Both the position numbers and the translations under genes were made by a program. Below, in pieces: positions 8,157 to 15,284 of a stretch of DNA of 29,127 nt. The number at the start of each line of letters is the position of its first letter. The stretch's first letter is position 1. The notes below the pieces were generated by a model that did not search any database, was not told where the DNA came from, and saw only the letters and a list, made by a program, of their open reading frames with translations. Source of the stretch: an uncultured Lachnospiraceae bacterium (GTDB taxonomy: Bacteria > Bacillota > Clostridia > Lachnospirales > Lachnospiraceae); the NCBI GenBank assembly GCA_910584785.1, contig CAJUDX010000032.1, positions 1 through 29,127 of the forward strand, in the 5' to 3' direction.

Positions 8157-8226
8157 TAGCGTGTAGTTTTAAGGTCCAAATGTAGTGTTTGTTTATAACG
8201 TCACATTTGGAACTTTTTGATGGAAG

Positions 8227-8460
8227 TTACAGATTCTGCCGGATGATCCGGGTAATAATCCCCACAGTCACGCCCCGTTCCTCATCAATCCGGTTGACGG
8301 CAAAGCACACATCATTCAGGCTGTCACGGCGCACGTTCAGGATGTGTACAAGCACCTGGTCTCCCACGGAAAAGCGTTCGTGGGCATCCCCGATCCATTC
8401 CCAGGCCAGGTCACGGGCTTTGATGGAACATTCCACACCGAACACGGCAAATTCTTTATT
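8227..8460 (-). pseudogene. Fragment of an S1-domain protein of conjugative elements
   Basis: The minus-strand frame reads EFAVFGVECSIKARDLAW, GDQVLVHILNVRRDS and ends in GVTVGIITRIIRQNL. These pieces resemble an S1 RNA-binding repeat and the C-terminus of a protein I recall from integrative conjugative elements of Clostridia. Between RRDSLNDV and the C-terminal block a long stretch is missing, so this is an internally deleted end of a larger gene. The N-terminal part stops abruptly near 8460. It is GC-richer than its surroundings, in keeping with a separate origin. Confidence 0.5.
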
Positions 8461-8558
8461 TATGGAGGTATGTCTGCTTTTGGGTGAATGGAGATTTACT
8501 ATGTATATTTACTTCCATTATACCCTTGTTTTACCTGTTCCACAATAAAATAGCAAAC

Positions 8559-8593
8559 GGACATCAGGAAATACTGCTTATTTCCTAATGTCC
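8559..8593. terminator. Hairpin, candidate terminator
   Basis: GGACATCAGGAAATA (8559-8573) pairs with TATTTCCTAATGTCC (8579-8593) with one mismatch and a 5-base loop. The downstream plus strand is T-rich (TTACTTTTATTTC). No intact gene remains on either side, so its original partner is unknown. Confidence 0.5.
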
Positions 8594-9021
8594 CGCTTAC
8601 TTTTATTTCTTTATCTTATGCCTCGCAATGTCAGTTCTATTTTGTTGCAACCATATGTGAGGTAGGATTGGGGCCTTATCTGGCAAGCTTTGATAACAGT
8701 GTCGGGAATTTGAGAAAGTCGCAAAGCATAGAGTCTGCTTCGTTTTATCGGGCATGCTAAAGTTCCTTCAATTATATTCAGAAAAAAGTTCCTAACTTTT
8801 AAAGTAATGGGATGAATTGCGTTTCTTCTTGCTATTTTTATTTATATCAAGTATACTTAGTTTAATGGCACATTTAGTCAGGTAATATGGCGGAAAATCT
8901 GATAAGATTTAAGTTTCTGCCATTTTTTACAATAGAAAAAGTCAATGGAAATTCGGAATACTCAAAGGGCACGATGTCTGCTCCGCTACTTCATCATCTT
9001 CCTATGCTGCTGTCGCTGCTT
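8594..9021. other. Non-coding stretch with no recognisable gene
   Basis: I see no reading frame with a ribosome binding site, RNA gene or family motif here apart from the hairpin at 8887-8923. The sequence looks like mixed remnants at the right border of the accessory island. Confidence 0.5.
8887..8923 (+). terminator. Intrinsic terminator
   Basis: ATGGCGGAAA (8887-8896) pairs with TTTCTGCCAT (8914-8923), with a further inner AATCT/AGATT pairing, directly followed by TTTTTTAC. This is a textbook plus-strand terminator, although no intact gene precedes it. Confidence 0.65.
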
Positions 9022-9112
9022 GTCAGATGGGATTTGCATCCCACCTGACACAAAAAGGTGCCCCACCTGCCGCTTTTATCTTTAGGACTTAGAAGCGGGG
9101 GACTTCTTTGAT
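9022..9112. mobile_element. Possible IS200/IS605-type end (three consecutive hairpins)
   Basis: Three hairpins follow each other: GTCAGATGGGAT/ATCCCACCTGAC (9022-9049), AGGTG/CACCT (9056-9068) and CCGCTT/AAGCGG (9070-9098), the last followed by GGGGGACTTCTTTG. Subterminal hairpins and a run like GAAGCGGGGGACTTC remind me of the ends of IS605/IS1341-type elements, where the TnpB-associated guide RNA ends. No TnpA or TnpB coding sequence is left. The call rests on resemblance only. Confidence 0.3.
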
Positions 9113-9115
9113 AGG

Positions 9116-9187
9116 TTAAATAAAGTAAAGATAATAGGAGATAAAGACACATTAAATAAAGTAAAAATATTAAGAGATAAAGACACA
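9116..9187. repeat. Two tandem copies of a 36-bp AT-rich repeat
   Basis: Copy 1 (9116-9151) and copy 2 (9152-9187) are directly adjacent and differ at only four positions. Each starts TTAAATAAAGTAAA and ends GAGATAAAGACACA. They lie immediately upstream of the ribosome binding site of the coiled-coil gene at 9204, so they could contain duplicated promoter or operator sites. Confidence 0.8.
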
Positions 9188-9203
9188 AAGGAGGGGTAGT
9201 TTT

Positions 9204-10304
9204 ATGGCACAGCCGATTACCGACTGCGCGGCATTTTTAGGAGAAGCAAAGAATGCAATTGAAAATGCCGATCGAATAAAGAAAAGTTGCAGTCAGTTAA
9301 ATTTAGAAGAAAAACAATTAGAAAGACAGCTTGAAGCAGAAAAAAAGGCAGTGGAGGATGAGATTTCCCTTACAATAAAAAAACGTCAGGAAGAGATTAC
9401 GGCCAGTTATGATAAGGAAATTGGCAAGGAGCAGGATCGCTTGAAGAAGGCAAAAGGAAAGAGAGAAAAAGCGAAGAATCAGGGGATGAAAGAGAGGATT
9501 GCAGAAGAAACAGCTCCTCTTTATGATCATAATCGGGAAATGCGTATAAAAATGAAAAGCTTATTTCAAAAGGAGCGTGTTCCATCTTTTTGCCGCAGTA
9601 CCTGGTATTATGCTTTATATATGCCCAGAAGCCTGAAGGAAGTTGGGATTTTATTCCTTGCTGTTTTAATTTTCTTTGCTGCCCTGCCCTGGGGGATTTA
9701 TCTGTTAATTCAGGAATCTGCCCGCCAAACCTGGATGTTAATTGTGATTTATCTTATGGATATTCTTCTTTTTGGAGGATTATATTTGTGGATTGCTAAT
9801 CGAACGAAGGTGGAATATATTGAAACTATTCGCAAAGGCCGCCAAATTCGTGATATGATTCATACCAATCATAAAAAAATACGTTCCATTGCCAAAACGA
9901 TTCGCAAAGATCGAAATGAAGCAATTTATAATTTAGAGAAATTTGATGATGAGATAGCAAAGATCACACAAGAAATTAAGGAACTGACAACGAAGAAGCA
10001 GGAGGCTCTGACGACTTTTCATACAGTAACGCAAACCATAATCTCCGATGAAATCACCAGTAATAGTAAAATTAAAATTCAGGAAATGGAGGAGAGCCAT
10101 CAAAGAGTTGAACAGAAATTAAAAGAAAAAGAAAGAGAATTAAAAACGCTTTCCCTGGAAATTACAGATAAGTATGAAATCTATTTGGGAAAGGAATTTA
10201 TGCAGTTAGATAAATTAAATGAATTATCCCGCATTATCCGCATGGGTCAGGCTTCAAATTTAACAGAGGCAATTGCACAGTATAAATCTGGTAATATAAG
10301 ATAA
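9204..10304 (+). CDS. Coiled-coil membrane protein with two TM helices, unknown function
   Basis: 366 residues, started by ATG after a strong AGGAGGGG. The N-terminal 20-100 region is a charged, Glu/Lys-rich coiled coil (EEKQLERQLEAEKKAVEDE). Two hydrophobic segments at about 147-169 and 176-197 form a hairpin, and a second long coiled coil (210-330) follows. With no signal peptide and basic residues outside the TM pair, both coiled coils should face the cytoplasm with the hairpin in the membrane. I recognise no catalytic motif. The design resembles the middle of the YhaN-like ATPase encoded on the other strand downstream, which also has a TM pair between coiled coils, but no ATPase parts are present here. 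Tandem repeats precede it and degenerate repeats follow it. Function unknown. Confidence 0.8.
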   Translation: MAQPITDCAAFLGEAKNAIENADRIKKSCSQLNLEEKQLERQLEAEKKAVEDEISLTIKKRQEEITASYDKEIGKEQDRLKKAKGKREKAKNQGMKERIAEETAPLYDHNREMRIKMKSLFQKERVPSFCRSTWYYALYMPRSLKEVGILFLAVLIFFAALPWGIYLLIQESARQTWMLIVIYLMDILLFGGLYLWIANRTKVEYIETIRKGRQIRDMIHTNHKKIRSIAKTIRKDRNEAIYNLEKFDDEIAKITQEIKELTTKKQEALTTFHTVTQTIISDEITSNSKIKIQEMEESHQRVEQKLKEKERELKTLSLEITDKYEIYLGKEFMQLDKLNELSRIIRMGQASNLTEAIAQYKSGNIR

Positions 10305-10400
10305 AAAACAGATAATATAAGAAAAAATTAAGTAACATAAAAAATCAGATAATATAAAACAAAAATCAGGTGACTTAAAACAGGAATTAAGTAATATAAC
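10290..10400. repeat. Degenerate ~20-bp AT-rich tandem repeat; otherwise empty spacer to 10612
   Basis: About six imperfect units related to CAGATAATATAAAANAAAAAT run from the last codons of the coiled-coil gene into the spacer (for example 10313, 10339 and 10350 onward). The unit contains a TAATATAA core. The rest of the spacer to 10524 is AT-rich with no gene. The repeats are too diverged and AT-rich to exclude low-complexity drift. Confidence 0.45.
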
Positions 10401-10524
10401 TTTATAACTAATTGCTATCAAAGTAAGAAACTATTTAATAATTGGTGGTTGTTAATGAAGTATTAGGAATAAAGCATTAGAAATGAAGTGTTAAAAATAC
10501 AAAATTATTAAACCATAAAATAAG

Positions 10525-10568
10525 GCTGCTGAATAAAGTATAATGTTTCATTATCTGTATTCAGCAGC
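10525..10568 (-). terminator. Convergent terminator between the coiled-coil and yhaN-like genes
   Basis: GCTGCTGAATA (10525-10535) pairs with TATTCAGCAGC (10558-10568), and the loop itself contains ATAATG-TTT-CATTAT. On the minus strand the stem is followed by CTTATTTTAT. It probably ends the minus-strand nuclease operon and may serve both directions. Confidence 0.65.
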
Positions 10569-10612
10569 TAAATAAACAGGATATAAAGAATTATAGTTAA
10601 ATAAAAATGGAA

Positions 10613-12469
10613 TTAAATTTTAACTAAGTGAAATGCAATATTACAATCTTTTAACATCTCTTGTTCTCTTTTATGACACGTAAAGATAATCATTTGACCT
10701 TTAATAGCTTTTGTAAGCCATTGTAAGGCTGTCCTTAAGCGTTCATCATCATATAAAACAAAACTGTCATCAAAAATCAAGGGCATTTTTTCGCCGTCAT
10801 GCTGTATTAATTTTGCTGCTGCTAACCGCAGTGCAAGATAAACCTGATCCATTGTCCCGGAGCTAACCTGATCGACAGGAACTAACTTAGTTCGTGTATT
10901 CATAAAAAGATTTAAGTTCTCATCTACACTGATGCTATTATAAATTCCCCCAGTAATACCGCTGATTAAATCGGAAGCTTCTTTATTTAAGTACAAGCCA
11001 AAGGAATCCCGAATAGAAGTAGATAGTTCGGTTAGGGTTTCCTGGGCTAAATCAATGGCTGCCAATTCCTGGGCAATACGTTCATTTTCTTTTAAGGATT
11101 CTCTTAAAGCTTCTGCCTGTGTTTTGCAGCTTGCCAGGTGTTCCAGTTTCTTCTCCAGTTCCCATTGGATTTTTTGCTGTTTTTCCAGCTCCATTCGAAA
11201 ACAGGATTGCTGTGTGGACAAAACATCCATTCGACCGTTAAGCTTGGAAACCATATCTTCTGATGCTAAGACAGCGCGGCTTAAGCGTTTATATTCTGCC
11301 ATCCGTCCTAAGAAAGCATTCATGGCCTCCGGGCTGACGGAATTATCGCCCAGATGTCGGGAAAATATTTCCTGAAGGAGTTTTTTGCAATAATCCATAT
11401 CCTTCCGATAACTGTTATTTTTTGTTGTCTGGTAAATACCCCATGCAACAAAAAGTAAAGACAGAATAAAAAGGGCAATGGAAGGAAGATAGGAAGTCAA
11501 TGCAGAATCGCCAAACAAAGCAGTAATGGGATAGAAAAAGAATATCCCTCCGCAGGCAAAGCATAAAAGTCCTAAGATCAGGAAAGTAAGTGCTCCGGCT
11601 TTTCTTAATTTTTTTTCACAAAGATCTTTGGCATAACGGTAATCTTCATAGGTTTGTTTTCCATAATCTTCATATTTTTGAATAGATATTTCATCCGTAA
11701 ATTTACCACTTTCCAGAACTTGACGTCCACGGGCTATTTTTTGAAGAAGTTCTTCTTTTTCTTTTTGCAGGCTGTCAAGATCCTTTTTTGCCTGCGTCTG
11801 TTTTTTCTGATATTCGGTTAAATGATTTTCATACTCCGGTGCCGATATTTCCCGTTCCATATTGCGGATATCGCCCAAAAGATTGGTGTAGGTTCTTGCT
11901 GCTTCGGGAAGCATCTGCCGCTCCAGTTCTCTGCGCTGATTCTTTAAATAAGAAGAAGCTTTGGTAATATTTAAGGCCATATTGCCTGTAGTGTTCATAT
12001 TGGCAATATAATTGCGGAGTTCTGAAACCATGCCGCCGTCGGTTGCGCTTTTTAACTGACCTATGCTGATCGTATTGTTATAAGCAGTTTCGCTTAAACC
12101 ACAGAGAAGTTTATCCATCAGTGCCTTTGTCGGATCAAGTTCTTTTCCCTGGGTTTCGTCAATAATGGAAAATTCCCGCACATTCTGGAAATTACGTTCA
12201 ATGCGGTAGATATGTCCGCCGGATTCCAGCCTTAGTTTTCCTTCATAACCCCCTTTTGCTTCCCAGGGGCGGTATTTACTGAATTGATCCGTCCGTGCAG
12301 CCCGTCCGCGCTGCCGTTCCATACCAAAAAGCATACCACGGATAAAGGAATGCAGCGTGGATTTTCCTGCTTCATTTTTTCCATAGACTACATTTAAACC
12401 GTCCTCAAAGGTGATGGAGCAATCATGGAACTTGCCAAAATTATTAATATGTAAATCGAGCAGTTTCAT
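10613..12469 (-). CDS. YhaN-like SMC/AAA ATPase with a central TM pair
   Basis: 618 residues. The Rad50/SbcC-type head is split: Walker A GKNEAGKST at residues 30-38, then the ABC signature VSSGTMDQ (535-542) and Walker B PLIFDDS (563-569) at the C-terminus. Between them lie long coiled coils (about 170-250 and 390-470) and two hydrophobic helices (292-313, 329-347). This matches B. subtilis YhaN-like proteins, in which the coiled-coil apex is replaced by a membrane hairpin, placing the DNA-processing head near the membrane. It is shorter than SbcC (about 1000 residues). It begins 3 bases after the YhaO-like gene, with its AGGAG inside that gene's last codons, so the two are co-translated. 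Expected role: ATP-dependent partner of the nuclease in DNA end processing. Confidence 0.88.
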   Translation of the reverse strand: MKLLDLHINNFGKFHDCSITFEDGLNVVYGKNEAGKSTLHSFIRGMLFGMERQRGRAARTDQFSKYRPWEAKGGYEGKLRLESGGHIYRIERNFQNVREFSIIDETQGKELDPTKALMDKLLCGLSETAYNNTISIGQLKSATDGGMVSELRNYIANMNTTGNMALNITKASSYLKNQRRELERQMLPEAARTYTNLLGDIRNMEREISAPEYENHLTEYQKKQTQAKKDLDSLQKEKEELLQKIARGRQVLESGKFTDEISIQKYEDYGKQTYEDYRYAKDLCEKKLRKAGALTFLILGLLCFACGGIFFFYPITALFGDSALTSYLPSIALFILSLLFVAWGIYQTTKNNSYRKDMDYCKKLLQEIFSRHLGDNSVSPEAMNAFLGRMAEYKRLSRAVLASEDMVSKLNGRMDVLSTQQSCFRMELEKQQKIQWELEKKLEHLASCKTQAEALRESLKENERIAQELAAIDLAQETLTELSTSIRDSFGLYLNKEASDLISGITGGIYNSISVDENLNLFMNTRTKLVPVDQVSSGTMDQVYLALRLAAAKLIQHDGEKMPLIFDDSFVLYDDERLRTALQWLTKAIKGQMIIFTCHKREQEMLKDCNIAFHLVKI

Positions 12470-12472
12470 GGT

Positions 12473-13543
12473 TTAACTCCTTTCATCCGTGGTTTGCAAA
12501 AGGGCATTGATACCATAGTAAAGTGCTTTTTTTTCTACTTCGCTCATCTCGTCTTTTTTCAATGCCCGGATAAAAAAGCCAATCATATCACTGGGATGTT
12601 CAGCAAAAAGCTGGGCAAAATCATACTGTGGTTCCGATTGATCCTGGAAGTCCACGATGCGGAACCGGGATTCTAAAACATCCAAATCAAAGTTGATTTC
12701 AGGGTCCCTCATTCCACGGATAATAAAGCGGTAAATATGCTGTAAACCCCTGCTTTGGATCTCGTGAGAAATCCGCGCCGCAAGCTCAGTATTTGTGGTT
12801 TTCGGCGTAACACTGACAGCCAGGGAAATATACTGGGAGCGGCATAAAGGCAAAAATTTTAATGCCGTTACCTGACGGGTAGAGGAATCAATCTCCCCCA
12901 AAAAAACGCCGTGTGGTCCGGTTTCTGTCTTATCTAACGGTTCTAAGGAACCGCAGAAAGCGGCACGTTGTTCGATAAGTACCTGAGGTTTATGAATATG
13001 CCCCAGAGCAATATAGGAAAAGGGTGAGGCTGTCAGGCTGTTTTTATCAATAGGCACATGAGAACTGTCCCCGCCATGGGCCAGAAGAATCTGTATCCGT
13101 TCATTGTCAGAAATATCCAGATCATCTAAAAGCGGATCGGAAATTTCCGTAGAATGATAGCTGAAGCCATAAATTTGTGTATTACAATCCTTAAATACTA
13201 CTGACTCTAATTCTGGGTTCATAAAAAAAGTAACATTAGAACACCAGGTAAAGCTCATCAGGGCAGAATTAGGATGTATCCGGTCGTGGTTTCCTGCAAT
13301 AATCACTACCCGAACCGAGGGAATCGTGGAAAAAAGATAATTAACCTCTTTTAAATCCCTGGCTAAAGGCTGACGGTGAAATAAATCTCCGGCAATCAAT
13401 AAAAAATCCACATCCTTTTCTCTGGCCAGGCGTATAACCTCTTCAAAGCTTTCTTTTATTGCCTGAGCGCGATCCCTGGACCAGGGTTTATCGCTGTCCG
13501 GGCTCATTCCCCAGTGAACATCTCCTGTGTGAATAAATTTCAT
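12473..13543 (-). CDS. YhaO/SbcD-like DNA repair metallophosphoesterase
   Basis: 356 residues. The start ATG 13543 (MKFIHTGDVHWG) has GGAG at proper distance; a 10-codon upstream extension is unlikely. Mre11/SbcD calcineurin-like phosphoesterase motifs are complete: D8-x-H10, GDLFH (Asp53), GNHD (85-87), then AHGG and LGHIH, all Mn2+ ligands. The C-terminal part is the capping and ATPase-binding region. With the YhaN-like ATPase directly downstream it should form a membrane-associated Mre11-Rad50-like exonuclease complex. It lies 87 bp downstream of asnS on the same strand with no clear terminator between, so partial co-transcription is possible. Confidence 0.9.
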   Translation of the reverse strand: MKFIHTGDVHWGMSPDSDKPWSRDRAQAIKESFEEVIRLAREKDVDFLLIAGDLFHRQPLARDLKEVNYLFSTIPSVRVVIIAGNHDRIHPNSALMSFTWCSNVTFFMNPELESVVFKDCNTQIYGFSYHSTEISDPLLDDLDISDNERIQILLAHGGDSSHVPIDKNSLTASPFSYIALGHIHKPQVLIEQRAAFCGSLEPLDKTETGPHGVFLGEIDSSTRQVTALKFLPLCRSQYISLAVSVTPKTTNTELAARISHEIQSRGLQHIYRFIIRGMRDPEINFDLDVLESRFRIVDFQDQSEPQYDFAQLFAEHPSDMIGFFIRALKKDEMSEVEKKALYYGINALLQTTDERS

Positions 13544-13630
13544 CGTTTCTCCATTCTGTACTGCATTTGGCATACAGTACCCCTCTTTTCAGGTAAGTCA
13601 ATAACAGATAAAAGCGAAAATTTATAAAAA

Positions 13631-15022
13631 TTACAGTTCGCAGTTATTTACTGTTCTTGGGAAAGGAAGGACATCGCGGATATTGCCCATGCCTGTCAGG
13701 TACATAACACAACGTTCAAAACCAAGGCCAAAGCCAGAGTGACGGGCAGAACCATACTTGCGCAAATCCAGGTAGAAATCATAATCTTCCTTACGTAAAC
13801 TTAGTTCTTCCATACGTGCTACCAGCTTATCATAATTATCTTCTCTCTGGCTTCCGCCGATAATTTCGCCAATGCCCGGAACCAGACAGTCCATGGCAGC
13901 GACGGTTTTTCCGTCATCATTAAGTTTCATATAGAAAGCTTTAATTTCCTTTGGATAATCGGTGACAAATACCGGGCGCTTAAAAATTTCTTCCGTTAAG
14001 CAGCGTTCGTGCTCTGTCTGCAAATCACAGCCCCAGAATACTTTGTAATCGAATTTATCATTGTTATTTTCCAGAAGTTTAATTGCCTCTGTATAGGTAA
14101 CATGGGCAAATTCGGAGTTCAGTACATGGTTGAGACGCTCAAGCAGGCCTTTATCCACAAACTGGTTAAAGAAATTCATCTCCTCCGGTGCGTGTTCAAG
14201 TACGTAACGGATAATATACTTTAACATGCCTTCAGCCACAGCCATATTATCATTTAAGTCGGCAAACGCCATCTCCGGTTCAATCATCCAAAATTCAGCT
14301 GCATGTCGTGTGGTGTTGGAGTTTTCTGCTCTGAAAGTAGGGCCAAAGGTATAAATATTGCGGAAAGCCATCGCATAGGTTTCACCGTTTAACTGACCGC
14401 TTACCGTAAGATTTGTTGCCTTGCCAAAGAAATCCTGGCTAAAATCAATTGCACCTTCCTCTGTACGGGGAATATTGTTTAAATCCATCGTTGTTACCTG
14501 AAACATTTCCCCGGCGCCCTCACAATCGCTTCCGGTAATCAGCGGAGTATGAACATATACAAAGCCCTGCTCCTGGAAATACTGATGGATAGCAAAGGCA
14601 ATTAACGATCTTACCCGAAATACAGCCTGGAAAGTATTTGTTCTGGGCCGCAGATGGGAGATGGTTCGGAGGTACTCAAAAGAATGGCGCTTCTTCTGTA
14701 AAGGATAATCCGGGGCAGATGGCCCTTCTATGGTAACTGTGGATGCTTGAATTTCAAAAGGCTGTTTGGCCTGCGGGGTTGGGGTTAAAACTCCTTTGAC
14801 AATAATTGCTGAACCTACGCTAAGTTTGGTAATATCAGCAAAATTTTCCATTGTATCATGGTAAACAACCTGGATAGGTTCAAAAAAGCTTCCGTCGCTG
14901 ACAACTAAGAAGCCAAATGCCTTGGAATCGCGGTTGCTGCGCACCCATCCGCCGATAGAAACCTCCTGATTAAAATAGGAGTCTCTGTTCTTATATAATT
15001 CTTTGACCGTAATTAAGTTCAT
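13631..15022 (-). CDS. asnS: Asparaginyl-tRNA synthetase
   Basis: 463 residues, the usual length. ATG 15022 (MNLITVKELYKNRD) follows GGAG about a dozen bases upstream; the longer open frame to 15106 lies over the promoter and is not used. An N-terminal OB-fold anticodon-binding domain (VSIGGWVRSNRDSKAFGF) precedes the class II core, with motif 2 (FRAENSNTTRHAAEFWMIEP) and motif 3 (GFGLGFERCVMYLTG). It charges tRNA-Asn with asparagine in the cytosol. No T-box leader fits in the short 5' region. Confidence 0.97.
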   Translation of the reverse strand: MNLITVKELYKNRDSYFNQEVSIGGWVRSNRDSKAFGFLVVSDGSFFEPIQVVYHDTMENFADITKLSVGSAIIVKGVLTPTPQAKQPFEIQASTVTIEGPSAPDYPLQKKRHSFEYLRTISHLRPRTNTFQAVFRVRSLIAFAIHQYFQEQGFVYVHTPLITGSDCEGAGEMFQVTTMDLNNIPRTEEGAIDFSQDFFGKATNLTVSGQLNGETYAMAFRNIYTFGPTFRAENSNTTRHAAEFWMIEPEMAFADLNDNMAVAEGMLKYIIRYVLEHAPEEMNFFNQFVDKGLLERLNHVLNSEFAHVTYTEAIKLLENNNDKFDYKVFWGCDLQTEHERCLTEEIFKRPVFVTDYPKEIKAFYMKLNDDGKTVAAMDCLVPGIGEIIGGSQREDNYDKLVARMEELSLRKEDYDFYLDLRKYGSARHSGFGLGFERCVMYLTGMGNIRDVLPFPRTVNNCEL

Positions 15023-15077
15023 GGCAAATCGTCTCCTTTTTTGTAGTTTATTTTTGGAAAGTACACGTTTGGATAAA

Positions 15078-15106
15078 ATTATACTGTATTTTTTGAAGGG
15101 ATTCAA
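15078..15106 (-). promoter_or_regulatory. SigA promoter of asnS
   Basis: On the minus strand TTGAAT (15101-15106), a 17-bp spacer and a perfect TATAAT (15078-15083) lie about 55 bases upstream of the start codon. Confidence 0.75.
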
Positions 15107-15218
15107 GGGGTTTGCTGCTGAGTTTGGACAAAATATCTATAAATATTGAAAAAAATGTATGGACAACGAAATATGTAAAACAATGCACAAATAAGGGAAA
15201 TAATTACAAAAATATTTG

Positions 15219-15247
15219 TTCACTATTTATGAAATCTATGGTATAAT
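15219..15247 (+). promoter_or_regulatory. SigA promoter of glgC-glgD
   Basis: TTCACT (15219-15224), a 17-bp spacer and TATAAT (15242-15247), with TGG in front of the -10 forming an extended -10 element, 38 bases upstream of the glgC start. Confidence 0.75.
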
Positions 15248-15284
15248 GGTAAGCACAAAATAAATTACAGCAAGAGGTGATAAC

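Noticed and set aside
9116..9187. A 36-bp repeat, the length of many CRISPR repeats
   Set aside because: The two copies are directly adjacent without a spacer, there is no third copy and no cas gene nearby.
15023..15106. A 28-codon N-terminal extension of asparaginyl-tRNA synthetase
   Set aside because: It overlaps the TTGAAT/TATAAT promoter and the family normally starts at the internal ATG at 15022.
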